Origin: Gammaproteobacteria bacterium
GTDB taxonomy: Bacteria; Pseudomonadota; Gammaproteobacteria; Steroidobacterales; Rariloculaceae
Assembly: GCA_022825505.1 (NCBI GenBank)
Contig: JAJDWR010000063.1
Location: 1-64,000 of the forward strand
Reading direction: 5' to 3'
DNA: 64,000 nt
Below, in pieces: positions 40,338 to 49,742 of this stretch (positions within the stretch are counted from its first letter, which is position 1; each line of letters starts with the position of its first letter). The translations under genes and the position numbers were made by a program. The notes under the pieces are model-generated. The model saw nothing but the letters and a program-made list of their open reading frames with translations. It was not told where the DNA came from and did not search any database.

Positions 40338-41354
40338 TCAGCGAACGGCGATGGGGCGAGCCGGCGAGCCGGTCGCGCCCTTGATCCGTTCCGTCAGTGC
40401 GAGAAACAGGAACTCGTAGACCTCGTCGCCTGCAAGCTCCCTCAATTCCATGTTTTCCAGCAAGGGAATTCCGTCCCTGAGAAACAACATGCGGTGCACG
40501 TTCTCCGTCCCCGGGCGCGGCCTGACTTCCACGCAGCAGCTATCGGCGCCCACCAGCGAGACCCTGCGGCTGATCAGCCAGCGCGTGACCTCGGCATAAA
40601 TGCCGGGCGAACCCTCGTTCTCCCCGACGCCGACGTAGGAGTCGTTGTACTTCGACGGATTCGTCCAGTTGACCGCCCAGCCGTAGTTGAACAGCACCGC
40701 GTCGCCCTGCTGGACCACATCCTCGCTCATCCCCTGGCGTGCCAGGGCGCCACGCACGTCGTCCATGGTCACTTCGTAGCCGGCGGCAAGGCTCTCCACA
40801 CCCTTGTAGCCGGCCACGTCGATCAGGATTCCGCGGGTAATGAACGGCTTGACGTGCTCGGCGCCCAGCGCTTCCAGTCCGCCCAGACCGTTGTTGGCGC
40901 CGGTCAGATCCTCTTGCGTGAAACCGTTGTAGAACACGTTCTGTATTGAGCCGTCGGCCATCTGCACCGACACGCCCTGATGTCCCAGCGCATCGAACTG
41001 CGTGCCCATCTGACCGATGAAGCCCGTGAAGTAGTCGCGGTGCGGGGCGCCCTCGCCGGCGCGCTCCGGCGGAGCGGCCGGCACGACCTGGAGAAAGTAG
41101 GGCCGATAGCCGTATTGGGGCATGCTCGTTTCGTACATGTGGCCGAGTTCGTAGGTCTGGCCGGTGCGGGGAATTTGCAGCGCGGCGAGAATCTTCTCCG
41201 CAGTGACGTAGTTGGACGCACCGGCCTGGTCTTCCGGCCCGTGCACGGAGGGCCACCAGGGTCCCTCTTCGCGCGTTTGCGTGGAGCCCGTATGAGCGCC
41301 GAGGAGGCACGCCGATGCAGCCAGGGCGAGAAGCGGCGTTCGATTCCTTGTCAT
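40338..41354 (-). CDS. Exported cyclase-family hydrolase (kynurenine-formamidase-like fold)
   Basis: The 338-residue protein has a signal peptide (about 1-26). The cyclase-family core contains 'MGTQFDALGHQG' (about 116-127) and later 'RGILIDVAGYKGVESL' and 'GDAVLFNYGWAVNWTNPSKY'. Family enzymes bind a divalent metal with an HxGTHxDxxxH motif. Here the motif reads QMGTQFDALGH, keeping Asp121 and His125 but replacing the first two histidines by glutamine. I recall glutamine-containing variants among long cyclase-family proteins, so activity is not excluded. ATG 41354 is chosen over 41417 because AAGGGG lies about seven bases upstream and it begins the signal peptide. The substrate is unknown. 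Confidence 0.8.
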   Translation of the reverse strand: MTRNRTPLLALAASACLLGAHTGSTQTREEGPWWPSVHGPEDQAGASNYVTAEKILAALQIPRTGQTYELGHMYETSMPQYGYRPYFLQVVPAAPPERAGEGAPHRDYFTGFIGQMGTQFDALGHQGVSVQMADGSIQNVFYNGFTQEDLTGANNGLGGLEALGAEHVKPFITRGILIDVAGYKGVESLAAGYEVTMDDVRGALARQGMSEDVVQQGDAVLFNYGWAVNWTNPSKYNDSYVGVGENEGSPGIYAEVTRWLISRRVSLVGADSCCVEVRPRPGTENVHRMLFLRDGIPLLENMELRELAGDEVYEFLFLALTERIKGATGSPARPIAVR

Positions 41355-41472
41355 TATTGATCCCCTTCTTGTTTGCGGAGCCGGCCTGACGGAACGCCGT
41401 CGAGGACGCTCCGCCACCCGGGTCGTTTCCGATCATAGCAAAGGGCATCGGACTGGGGCACAATGGCGTTCC

Positions 41473-42888
41473 ATGCGCATGCGGCCGGCGATCCTGTTGT
41501 TGTCCTGCATTGGATGGTCAACCAGTGTGGCGCAGTTGCCGGATCAGCTTCAGCGCATTCTCTCGGCTCACGACATCCCTCCGGCAAACGTCAGCGTCGT
41601 GGTGCAGGGTCCGGGTGCAGGGCAGCCCGTCCTGGCACACCATGCCCGGCAGCCGCGAAATCCCGCGTCGGTGATCAAGCTGGTGACGACCTGGGTTGGC
41701 CTCGACGTTCTCGGTCCGACATACACCTGGCCAACGGAAGTGTATTTCCTGGGCGATCGCAATGGCTGGCGCCTCGACGGCGATCTCGCGATCAAGGGCT
41801 ACGGCGATCCGTTCCTGGTCACCGAGGAATTCCGCAAGCTCCTTCAGGCCGTGCGGCACCTGGGTCTCACCGAGATCGGCGGCGATCTGGTGATTGACGA
41901 CTCGCTCTTTGTGGACGCCGGGGGCGACCCCGGCGAATTCGATGGCGATTCCTTCCGCACCTACAACGTGCTGCCGAATGCGCTGCTGATCAACTACAAG
42001 GCCATCCGCTACCAGTTCGGGATCTACCCTGACGGCAACGGTATTCTTGTCACCACCGACCCGGTCCTCGCCAACCTTCAGATCGCCAACCGGCTGAACC
42101 TGGCGTCGGGCCGCTGCCGGGGCTACCAGGCGGGTATCACCGTGGATGTTCGCGGCGAGGCGGCGGACAGGGTCTTTCTCTCGGGCGATTTCCCCGCTGC
42201 CTGCGCACCCTACTCGCTCACGCGCTCCGCCCTGCAGCACGACTCCTACGCCTACGGCCTGTTCGCGACGCTGTGGCGCGAACTCGGCGGAGTCCACGCG
42301 GGCGGCTGGCGGCGGGGGACCGTGCGCGAGGATCTCGAGCCGATCCTGGTGTGGGAGTCGCCCCCGCTCCTGGAGGTCATCCGCAGCATCAACAAGTTCA
42401 GCAACAATGTGATGACCCGCCAACTGCTCTACACGCTGGGTGTGGAGGCGTCCGGCCGGCCGGGCACGCGGGCAGGGGGCGTGGACGTTATTCACGACCA
42501 CCTGGCCTCGCGCGGATTGAACGCCGACTCGCTGGTCATCGACAACGGCGCCGGCCTGTCGCGCAGGACACGGATCTCCGCGCAGTTGCTGGCGAACATC
42601 CTGGAGCTTGCGCAGCAGCCGCCCTACGGAGCGGAGTACGTGGCGTCCATGTCCATCGGCGGCCTGGACGGCACCACGCGCAGACGCTTTGGCGATGCCG
42701 AAGCCCTCGGCCAGTCCCACCTGAAGACGGGCAGCCTCGATAACGTTGCGGCGATCGCCGGTTACGTCCACGCCGCGAGCGGGGCGACCTACGTCGTGGC
42801 GGCGATGATCAATTCCACCGATGCGCACCGGGGCACGGGTGGGGAATTCCTGGACGAACTGGTCAAGTGGGCTTACGAGCTGCCCTGA
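41473..42888 (+). CDS. dacB: D-alanyl-D-alanine carboxypeptidase/endopeptidase (PBP4 type, S13)
   Basis: The 471-residue exported protein has a signal peptide (about 1-20) and the three penicillin-binding motifs. SVIK (Ser66-Lys69) lies in 'PRNPASVIKLVTTW', SNN in 'INKFSNNVMTRQL' (about 312), and KTG in 'QSHLKTGSLDN' (about 417). The long insertion between SxxK and SxN is characteristic of the S13/PBP4 class, which trims or cleaves peptidoglycan cross-links in the periplasm. The length is normal. Its 3' end overlaps the convergent msrQ gene by 26 bases. Confidence 0.92.
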   Translation: MRMRPAILLLSCIGWSTSVAQLPDQLQRILSAHDIPPANVSVVVQGPGAGQPVLAHHARQPRNPASVIKLVTTWVGLDVLGPTYTWPTEVYFLGDRNGWRLDGDLAIKGYGDPFLVTEEFRKLLQAVRHLGLTEIGGDLVIDDSLFVDAGGDPGEFDGDSFRTYNVLPNALLINYKAIRYQFGIYPDGNGILVTTDPVLANLQIANRLNLASGRCRGYQAGITVDVRGEAADRVFLSGDFPAACAPYSLTRSALQHDSYAYGLFATLWRELGGVHAGGWRRGTVREDLEPILVWESPPLLEVIRSINKFSNNVMTRQLLYTLGVEASGRPGTRAGGVDVIHDHLASRGLNADSLVIDNGAGLSRRTRISAQLLANILELAQQPPYGAEYVASMSIGGLDGTTRRRFGDAEALGQSHLKTGSLDNVAAIAGYVHAASGATYVVAAMINSTDAHRGTGGEFLDELVKWAYELP

Positions 42889-43492
42889 GCCTTCTCTTCC
42901 GGTTCCGGCGCTGCCAGTCGATTACCCGGTAGCCCAGCAGCAGGGCGAGCACGGCCATGTAGAGCAGGGGCTCGGTCACGTCGATCTTTACGAGCCACAG
43001 GAAGTGCACCGCGCCGAGGATGCCGATGAGGTAGACCAGCCGATGAAGCTGTACCCAGCGCCGCCGCAGCCGCCGCTGCATGGCGTTGGTGGAGGTCACG
43101 GCCAGGGGCACCATCAGCACCAGTGCGAGAAAGCCGACGGTGATGTAGGGCCGCATGGCGACATCCACCAGCAGCGAACGCCAGGCGAGTCCCTGGTCCA
43201 GCACGGCGTAGGTGATCGCGTGCAGGAGAATGTAGGCGAATGCCGCCAGACCCAGGGTGCGCCGCAGCGCCACCAGCCAGTTGAGCCCCGTCTGTTTTCG
43301 GATCGGCGTGATCGCCAGCGTCAGGATCAGCAGGTTCAGGCCGGTCTTGCCGAACGTGTGCAGGACCATCTGCACGGGGTTGGCGCCCAGGTCACCCGCG
43401 AACCCGAACGCACGCGCGGCGACCCAGGCGAACGGTATCACGCAGGCAACGATAACCAGCGCCTTGATCAGCGCCAGGGAGCGCCGCGTCAT
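42863..43492 (-). CDS. msrQ: Haem-binding membrane subunit of the MsrPQ methionine sulfoxide reductase
   Basis: The 209-residue integral membrane protein has several hydrophobic helices and the ferric-reductase-like signatures 'LRRTLGLAAFAYILLHAITYAV' and 'QLHRLVYLIGILGAVHFLWLVK', whose histidines would ligate haem. MsrQ passes electrons from the quinone pool to periplasmic MsrP. The gene follows msrP by eight bases on the same strand, the standard arrangement. Its stop lies inside the end of the convergent dacB gene. Confidence 0.92.
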   Translation of the reverse strand: MTRRSLALIKALVIVACVIPFAWVAARAFGFAGDLGANPVQMVLHTFGKTGLNLLILTLAITPIRKQTGLNWLVALRRTLGLAAFAYILLHAITYAVLDQGLAWRSLLVDVAMRPYITVGFLALVLMVPLAVTSTNAMQRRLRRRWVQLHRLVYLIGILGAVHFLWLVKIDVTEPLLYMAVLALLLGYRVIDWQRRNRKRRLRAARKPT

Positions 43493-43500
43493 CGTGTGCC

Positions 43501-44511
43501 CTAGTAATTCCTCATCAGGTCAAGCCCCGTGTAGAGGCCGGCGACCTGATCGGCGTAGCCGTTGAAGAGCCGTGTCGGGATACGCGACGAGAACAGTCCC
43601 GCTCCCAGCACCCTTTCGGTGGCCTGGCTCCAGCGGGGATGGTCCTTGTCGGGATTCACGTTGGAATAGAAGCCGTACTCCCGGGCATTGGCCATGTTCC
43701 AGCTTGTCTCCGGCTGCCGCTCCATGAAGCGAATCCGCACGATGGACTTGATGCTCTTGAAGCCGTATTTCCACGGCACGATGAGACGCAGTGGAGCCCC
43801 GTTCTGGTTCGGCAGGAGCTGCCCGTACAAACCGACGGTCAGCAGCGTCAGCGGATGCATGGCCTCGGCGATGGTCAGGCCTTCCCGGTACGGCCAGCGC
43901 AGCACCGGGTAGCGCACGCCGGGCATCTGCTCCGAATCGTTCAGCGTGAAGAACTGCACATAATTGGCGCGCGAGGTGGGCTCGAACCGCTTCAGCAGGT
44001 CGCCCAGCGGAAATCCGACCCAGGGCACCACCATCGACCACGCCTCCACGCAGCGGAACCGGTACAACCGGTCCTCCAGCGTGTGTCCCTTCATCAGGTC
44101 TTCCAGCGCAAACGTGCCGGTTACATCCGCTTCGCCCTCCACCGTGACCGACCACGGATGGGGCCTGAGCGTATGCGAGTTCTTCGCCGGGTCCGTCTTG
44201 CCCGTTCCGAATTCATAGTAGTTGTTGTAGGTGGTGATGTCCTCGAAGGATGTGGTCTCGCGCTCCACGTCGTGCTCCCAGGGCTGCAGTTCGCCCAGGT
44301 TGCCGTCTTCCGGGAACGCCCTCTGGCGCGGTGCCCCGTCGGCAAGGGGCATCAGCCCGGGCAGCCCGCCGCCGATGGCCTGACCCCAGGCATTGGCGGC
44401 CGGCAGCAGTCCGGCGGCCAGCGCCGCCTTGAGAACTTCCCTGCGGCGATGAAATACGGACTCGGGGGTGATCTCGGAAGGTTTGATGTCCGAAGGGCGC
44501 TTGATCAACAT
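43501..44511 (-). CDS. msrP: Periplasmic molybdenum methionine sulfoxide reductase MsrP
   Basis: The 336-residue protein has a Tat-type signal ([17 protein letters not shown], twin arginine at about 22-24). A sulfite-oxidase-type domain holds molybdopterin ligand Cys154 in '[15 protein letters not shown]' and the family opening '[13 protein letters not shown]'-like segment (here [20 protein letters not shown]). It repairs oxidised methionine in envelope proteins using electrons from MsrQ. The length matches characterised YedY/MsrP proteins. It is the first gene of the msrPQ operon and is divergent from glnK. Confidence 0.94.
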   Translation of the reverse strand: MLIKRPSDIKPSEITPESVFHRRREVLKAALAAGLLPAANAWGQAIGGGLPGLMPLADGAPRQRAFPEDGNLGELQPWEHDVERETTSFEDITTYNNYYEFGTGKTDPAKNSHTLRPHPWSVTVEGEADVTGTFALEDLMKGHTLEDRLYRFRCVEAWSMVVPWVGFPLGDLLKRFEPTSRANYVQFFTLNDSEQMPGVRYPVLRWPYREGLTIAEAMHPLTLLTVGLYGQLLPNQNGAPLRLIVPWKYGFKSIKSIVRIRFMERQPETSWNMANAREYGFYSNVNPDKDHPRWSQATERVLGAGLFSSRIPTRLFNGYADQVAGLYTGLDLMRNY

Positions 44512-44767
44512 GGCCTTTTCCTCACGGTCCTCGATCGGGAGTCGCTACAATCTTGCTACCCTTTGACCGAAATCGCCAGTCCTGGTTCGCACGATTTTGC
44601 GAAATTCCCCGGATGGTCCCTGCGCGGCGGGCGATTCCGGCCCGCTGTCCGGCCCGTTGGCGCTTCGGTCCCGGGACCGGCGGCGCATTCGCAGGCCATC
44701 TCCGCTACAATCAGCGAAGCCCGGCAAGAACGGGTTCTTTCAACATGTATCTTCCAGGGGACGCTAA

Positions 44768-45106
<339 letters not shown>

Positions 45107-45119
45107 AGGGAGATTGGCA

Positions 45120-46394
45120 GTGAAGAGACTAACAACTACAACCGTCCTGACGCTGGCCCTGTTGCCGGCCGTCGGCTGGAGTCAGGCGCTGGATTCGGGC
45201 GACACGGCATGGATGCTGACGTCCACCGCCCTGGTGCTGTTCATGACGTTGCCGGGCCTTGCGCTGTTCTACGCCGGCCTTGTCAGGAATCGCAATGTGC
45301 TGTCGGTGGTCATGCAGTGCTTCACCATTGCCTGCATGGTATCGGTGATCTGGGTCGTATGCGGCTACAGTCTGGCATTCGGCGAATCGGTGGGAGGCTA
45401 CGTCGGCGGGCTGTCCGCCGCCTGGCTCAGCGGCGTCACCATCGACTCGCTGAGCGGCACCATGCCGGAAACCGTCTTCATCATGTTCCAGCTTACCTTC
45501 GCCATCATCACCCCGGCGCTGTTCGTGGGCGGTATCGCCGAACGCATGCGATTCTCCGCCCTGCTGATATTCGTCGCCGCGTGGGTCATATTGGTCTATT
45601 TCCCCGTGGCCCACTGGGTCTGGGGCGGTGGCTGGCTCGCAGAAATGGGCTTCCGTGACTTTGCGGGCGGGGCCGTGGTGCACGTAACCGCTGGTGTGGC
45701 GGCCCTGGTGGCCGCCATCGTGCTTGGCAACCGGAGCGGATTCCCGACCGTGGCCATGCCGCCGCACAATCTGCCCATGACCGTTACCGGCGCGTGCATG
45801 CTTTGGGTTGGCTGGTTCGGCTTCAACGCCGGCAGCGCAGTGGCGGCCGACGGCGCGGCGGGCATGGCGATGCTGGTCACCCACATCGGCGCATCCCTCG
45901 GTTCACTGACCTGGATGACATGCGAGTGGGTGCGGTACGGCAAGCCCAGCGTTCTGGGCATCGTCACCGGAATGGTTGCCGGACTGGCCACCATTACGCC
46001 GGCGTCGGGATTTGTGGGCCCCCTGGGGGCGCTGGCGATCGGTATTGCCGGCGGCCTTGGCTGCTTCCTCGCCACACAGTTCATCAAGCGCAAGCTCAAG
46101 ATCGACGACTCTCTGGACGTGTTCCCCGTGCACGCGGTCGGTGGCATGATCGGCCTGTTGCTGACGGCGTTCTTCTCCGCTGCCGGCCTGGGTGGCCTGG
46201 GTCTCGACATGGGCATGGGCGCGCAGTTCGGCGTGCAGGTGGTGGGTATCGCCGCCACGTTCGTCTGGTGCGCCGCGGTGAGCTACGGACTGCTGAAGGC
46301 GATCAACGCCATCGTGCCGTTACGTGTCAGCGATGATGAGGAGACCGAGGGTCTGGATATCGTGCTGCACGAGGAGCGCGGTTACAACCTGTAA
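45120..46394 (+). CDS. amtB: Ammonium transporter Amt
   Basis: The 424-residue protein has a signal-like N-terminus (MKRLTTTTVLTLALLPAVGW). Eleven predicted membrane segments follow with Amt signatures: 'MLTSTALVLFMTLPGLALFYAGLVR', 'FAGGAVVHVTAGVAALVAAI' (first pore histidine) and 'DVFPVHAVGGMIG' (second pore histidine). A short C-terminal cytoplasmic tail is the known docking site for GlnK. GTG 45120 is chosen because GAGGG lies nine bases upstream; TTG 45114 is too close to it. It is coupled to glnK in a two-gene unit and convergent with the sensor kinase gene. Confidence 0.95.
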   Translation: MKRLTTTTVLTLALLPAVGWSQALDSGDTAWMLTSTALVLFMTLPGLALFYAGLVRNRNVLSVVMQCFTIACMVSVIWVVCGYSLAFGESVGGYVGGLSAAWLSGVTIDSLSGTMPETVFIMFQLTFAIITPALFVGGIAERMRFSALLIFVAAWVILVYFPVAHWVWGGGWLAEMGFRDFAGGAVVHVTAGVAALVAAIVLGNRSGFPTVAMPPHNLPMTVTGACMLWVGWFGFNAGSAVAADGAAGMAMLVTHIGASLGSLTWMTCEWVRYGKPSVLGIVTGMVAGLATITPASGFVGPLGALAIGIAGGLGCFLATQFIKRKLKIDDSLDVFPVHAVGGMIGLLLTAFFSAAGLGGLGLDMGMGAQFGVQVVGIAATFVWCAAVSYGLLKAINAIVPLRVSDDEETEGLDIVLHEERGYNL

Positions 46395-46423
46395 CCGCAA
46401 TCCGCCTGCGGGCGATTCCGGCG

Positions 46424-47866
46424 TTAACCGGCCTGGTTGCCGGCGGGGAGTCTCAGGGTGACCCTGAGGCCCCCGCCGGTGCGGTTCTCGGCGGTTGCAT
46501 CGCCGCCGTGCAGCTCCATCACTCGGGCGGTAATTGCAAGCCCGATCCCCTGGCCCGCGCCGCCTGCCGGAGTTGCGCCATGGTCGCGGCTCTCGTCCGC
46601 CCGGTAGAGGGGCTCGAATATTCGCGGCAACTCTTCGGGGCGCACCCCGGGCCCGCGGTCCCTGACGGTAACCAGCACATCCCCGGCATCGGACGCCACT
46701 TCCACGTCGATCGGGCCGGCATCGCCCGCATACGCGAGCGCGTTACGGACCACGTTCTCCACTGCGCTTGCGATTCCCCGCGGATCCCCGGACACTTCCT
46801 GCAGATCGGGGCAATGCAGGTTGACGGTCGCGTCCGGATGTTCGTAGCGGGCATCGTCGACGATGCCACGAACCATGACGTCCACCCGGACCGGTTCGCG
46901 CACCGGTTCCTTCTGCGTGCGCAATCGCGCCAGCGTCATGATCTGGCCGATCAGCCCGTCGAGCCGCTCCGCCTCCTGTTCGATACGCTCCAGATCGGCC
47001 TGCGCTTCGTCATTGGCCTTGCGTTGCGCCAGCCCCAGCGCCATGCGAATCCGGGCCAGGGGCGAGCGCAGTTCGTGGGAGATATCCCGGAGCAGGGTCT
47101 CCTTGTCGGTGACCAGCGCCTGAATGCGCTCGGCCATGTTGTCGAAGTCCCTGGAGAGAATTCCTACCTCGTCCGTCGCCCATCCCCGCTCGGGGGCGCC
47201 GACCCGCGTGTCCAGGTCGCCGCCTGCCAGGCCCCGGCTGGCGCGGCGAAGCCGGGCGATCGGCGCGGAGATGTAGCGCGCCAGCAGCAGCGAGGCCAGG
47301 GCTGCAATCAGCAGCGCGACCGCGCCGATGGCGGCCCGCGAACCCGGCCACGCCAGCATGCCGAAGACCGCCACGGGAGGCCGCACGAACAGCAGCCGGT
47401 ATTCGTCTCCGTCGTCGGCCACCAGGTGCGGCGTCAACTGGGCGGGGCGGAGGTTGCTGGGACGTTCCCCGTCGGAGTCGCGGTCCCGGTCGGGCGGAGG
47501 CGGGCCCATGCCGCGGTCGCCTCCCCCGAAGGCCATGCCGTCCGGCGGCCGGGGCGCGCTGAATCGCAGCAGACGCCGCATTTCGCCGGGCAGCGCCCTG
47601 TCGAGCAGTTCTTCGCCGCGGTCATCGACAATCAGAAGTATCAACCCGGAATCCTGCCGCGTATTTTCCGCCAGCCAGTCGCGCAGGCCCCGCTCGCCAC
47701 GTTCCGCCAGTGCAATCGCCGCCTCGTTAACCATCGGGTCGTGCTGCTCGATCCTGACCGGATCGAACGCCCCCTGGGCGAACTGGAAGCTGATGTAGAC
47801 CGTGGCCACCAGGGTCGCGGCCATGGCGGCGCCGAACGAGAGGAAAATCTTCAGAAACAGGCTCAT
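46424..47866 (-). CDS. CpxA-like sensor histidine kinase
   Basis: The 480-residue protein has a membrane helix at about 4-28, a periplasmic domain at about 29-170, a second helix at about 178-198 and a HAMP domain. The HisKA box DISHELRSPLARIRMALGLAQ (His264) and the ATPase motifs 'ENVVRNALAY' (N box), 'VRDRGPGV' (G1), 'FEPLYRAD' (F box) and 'GQGIGLAI' (G2) are all present. The periplasmic region contains an unusual Gly/Pro/Asp-rich stretch (about 107-138) with several acidic residues, conceivably a metal- or cation-binding loop. The overall layout is CpxA-like. It is encoded 15 bases after its response regulator. Confidence 0.92.
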   Translation of the reverse strand: MSLFLKIFLSFGAAMAATLVATVYISFQFAQGAFDPVRIEQHDPMVNEAAIALAERGERGLRDWLAENTRQDSGLILLIVDDRGEELLDRALPGEMRRLLRFSAPRPPDGMAFGGGDRGMGPPPPDRDRDSDGERPSNLRPAQLTPHLVADDGDEYRLLFVRPPVAVFGMLAWPGSRAAIGAVALLIAALASLLLARYISAPIARLRRASRGLAGGDLDTRVGAPERGWATDEVGILSRDFDNMAERIQALVTDKETLLRDISHELRSPLARIRMALGLAQRKANDEAQADLERIEQEAERLDGLIGQIMTLARLRTQKEPVREPVRVDVMVRGIVDDARYEHPDATVNLHCPDLQEVSGDPRGIASAVENVVRNALAYAGDAGPIDVEVASDAGDVLVTVRDRGPGVRPEELPRIFEPLYRADESRDHGATPAGGAGQGIGLAITARVMELHGGDATAENRTGGGLRVTLRLPAGNQAG

Positions 47867-47881
47867 TCCCGGTCCTCGCGA

Positions 47882-48580
47882 TCAGCCACGTTCCGGGATC
47901 AGCACGTAGCCGCTGCCCCGTACGCTGCGAATAGGCGACTCCGCCGCGCTTCCCGAATGCAGTTTCTTGCGCAGATTGCTGATGTGAGTGTCCAGGCTGC
48001 GGTCGTCCGGCAGCAATTGCCTGCCCAGCGCCGTACGAGTCAGGGCGTCCCGGGACACGACTTCGCCGGCGGATTGCATCAGTGTTACCAGGATGGTGAA
48101 CTCGGCGTTGGTAAGCTTGAGTGCGTCGCCGTTCACGGAAATTTCGCGGCGCTTGATATGGGCGGAGTACGGTCCGACCGAAAACTCGGTCGCATCGTCG
48201 GGACCCGCATCCCGGGCCCGCCGCAGGATCGCCTTGATGCGAGCCAGGAGTTCCCTTGGATTGAACGGTTTGGGCAGGTAGTCGTCGGCCCCCATTTCCA
48301 GTCCGACGATCCGGTCCACATCGTCGCCCCGGGCCGTCAGCATCAGGATCGGGCTCTGCACGCCGCCCTCCCGCAGCCGCCGAAGGACGTCGAATCCGGT
48401 AAGGCCGGGCAGCATGACATCAAGGATGATGAGATCGTATTCGTCCTGTTGAGCGCGCCTGAGGCCTCCTGTGCCCGATCCTTCCGCCGTGACGATCATG
48501 CCTTCGGGCTGCAGGTACTCCGCCAGCATCTCCGTGAGCTGGGTGTCGTCGTCCACCAGGAGTAATCGGTATGCGCGCAT
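47882..48580 (-). CDS. OmpR/CpxR-family response regulator
   Basis: The 232-residue protein has a receiver domain with acidic pocket 'LLVDDD' (about 7-12), phosphoacceptor Asp54 (DLIILDVMLPG), Thr in 'MLTARG' and Lys in 'YLPKPF'. A winged-helix DNA-binding domain includes 'LTNAEFTILVTLMQSAGEVVSRDALTRTALGR' and 'RSLDTHISNLRKKL'. The latter wording is typical of CpxR-type regulators, which respond to envelope stress. It forms an operon with the sensor kinase 15 bases downstream. Confidence 0.94.
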   Translation of the reverse strand: MRAYRLLLVDDDTQLTEMLAEYLQPEGMIVTAEGSGTGGLRRAQQDEYDLIILDVMLPGLTGFDVLRRLREGGVQSPILMLTARGDDVDRIVGLEMGADDYLPKPFNPRELLARIKAILRRARDAGPDDATEFSVGPYSAHIKRREISVNGDALKLTNAEFTILVTLMQSAGEVVSRDALTRTALGRQLLPDDRSLDTHISNLRKKLHSGSAAESPIRSVRGSGYVLIPERG

Positions 48581-48653
48581 GGTTCAGGGAAATATACGGG
48601 TTATTCGCAAACGGCGCCTGCGGACTTGATAAAAGTTGAGACAGAGCGGGCGG

Positions 48654-49676
48654 TCATGAGACGACACGCAACGGCGCAGCCTCCTGGCCGGTTTCCGGCG
48701 CAACGCTCAGCACCGCGCTGCCGGTAATCCCGCCGGCGCGCAGTTTTTCCAGGGCCTCGTTGGCGGCGGTCAGCGGAAAGATCTCGGTCTTCGCCGCAAC
48801 CGGTACCCTGGCCGCAAGCTCGAGAAAGGTGCGCCCGTCCTCCCGGGTCAGGTTGGCCACGGAACGGACCTGGCGTTCGCCCCAGAGCAGCTCATAGGGA
48901 AATTCGGGGACCGGCGACATGTGAATACCCCCGCACACGACGATGCCCCCCTTGCGAACGGCGCGCAGCGCCGCCGGCACCAGGGCGCCCACAGGAGCGA
49001 AAACGATGGCGGCATCGAGTTCCCGCGGCGGCATTCGCTCCGACGAGCCCGCCCAGACCGCGCCGAAGGAGCGCGCCGAGGCGATGGCGTCGGCGTCGTT
49101 CGGCCGGGTGAAAGCGTAGAAGCTGCGGCCCTGAAAGCGGATGATCTGCGCGAGGATATGCGCCGCGGAGCCGAATCCGTACAGGCCGATGTGCTCCGCT
49201 TCGGCGCACATGCCGAGTGCCCGGAATCCGATCAGTCCACCGCAGAGCAACGGCGCCAGGCCGGTCGCCGATGCGGCCTTGTCGACGGGGAAGCAGTAGC
49301 GGGCGTCCGCAGCCAGGTACTCGGCATATCCGCCCGGCCGCGTATACCCCGTGAAGCCCGCCCGGTCGCAGAGGTTCTCGAGCCCGCCGCGGCAATACCG
49401 GCAGCGTTCACAGGTATACCCCAGCCAAGGCACGCCGACGCGCTGCCCCGCCGCAAGCGTATCGGCTGCCGATCCGATCACCGTGCCCACGACCTGGTGT
49501 CCGGGGATGACGGGATAGGGAATATCGGCAAGCTCGCCGTCCAGCAGGTGCAGGTCCGTGCGGCACACCGCGCAGGCCTGTACCCGGATGAGCACCTGTC
49601 CCTGCCCGATGTGGGGCTCGGGCAGATTTCGCAACGAAAGCGCCTGACCCGGGCCTTCAAGTACCATGGCGCGCAT
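48654..49676 (-). CDS. Zinc-dependent alcohol dehydrogenase
   Basis: The 340-residue MDR enzyme has the catalytic-zinc set (Cys38 in 'ACAVCRTDLH', His60 in 'IPGHQVVG') and the structural-zinc cysteines C89, C92, C95 and C103 ('CERCRYCRGGLENLC'). A Rossmann stretch 'IGLYGFGSAAHILAQI' near 170-190 replaces the more usual GxGxxG with GFGSAA. It probably oxidises alcohols or reduces aldehydes with NAD(P). It is a single gene, leftward, downstream of the TPR/TonB-like pair but separated by 66 bases. Confidence 0.9.
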   Translation of the reverse strand: MRAMVLEGPGQALSLRNLPEPHIGQGQVLIRVQACAVCRTDLHLLDGELADIPYPVIPGHQVVGTVIGSAADTLAAGQRVGVPWLGYTCERCRYCRGGLENLCDRAGFTGYTRPGGYAEYLAADARYCFPVDKAASATGLAPLLCGGLIGFRALGMCAEAEHIGLYGFGSAAHILAQIIRFQGRSFYAFTRPNDADAIASARSFGAVWAGSSERMPPRELDAAIVFAPVGALVPAALRAVRKGGIVVCGGIHMSPVPEFPYELLWGERQVRSVANLTREDGRTFLELAARVPVAAKTEIFPLTAANEALEKLRAGGITGSAVLSVAPETGQEAAPLRVVS

Positions 49677-49742
49677 GTTTCCGATCTCGTTGCCCTGTTG
49701 CCTGTTGCAGAGCTGCGCTGAATCTCCGCTCGCCGGGCGGTC

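Noticed and set aside
44512..44767. Sigma-54 promoter before glnK-amtB
   Set aside because: Candidates such as TGGTTCGCACGATTTTGC have the wrong GG-GC spacing (13 instead of 10 bases), and a GG-N10-GC match at TGGTCCCTGCGCGGC lacks the rest of the consensus.
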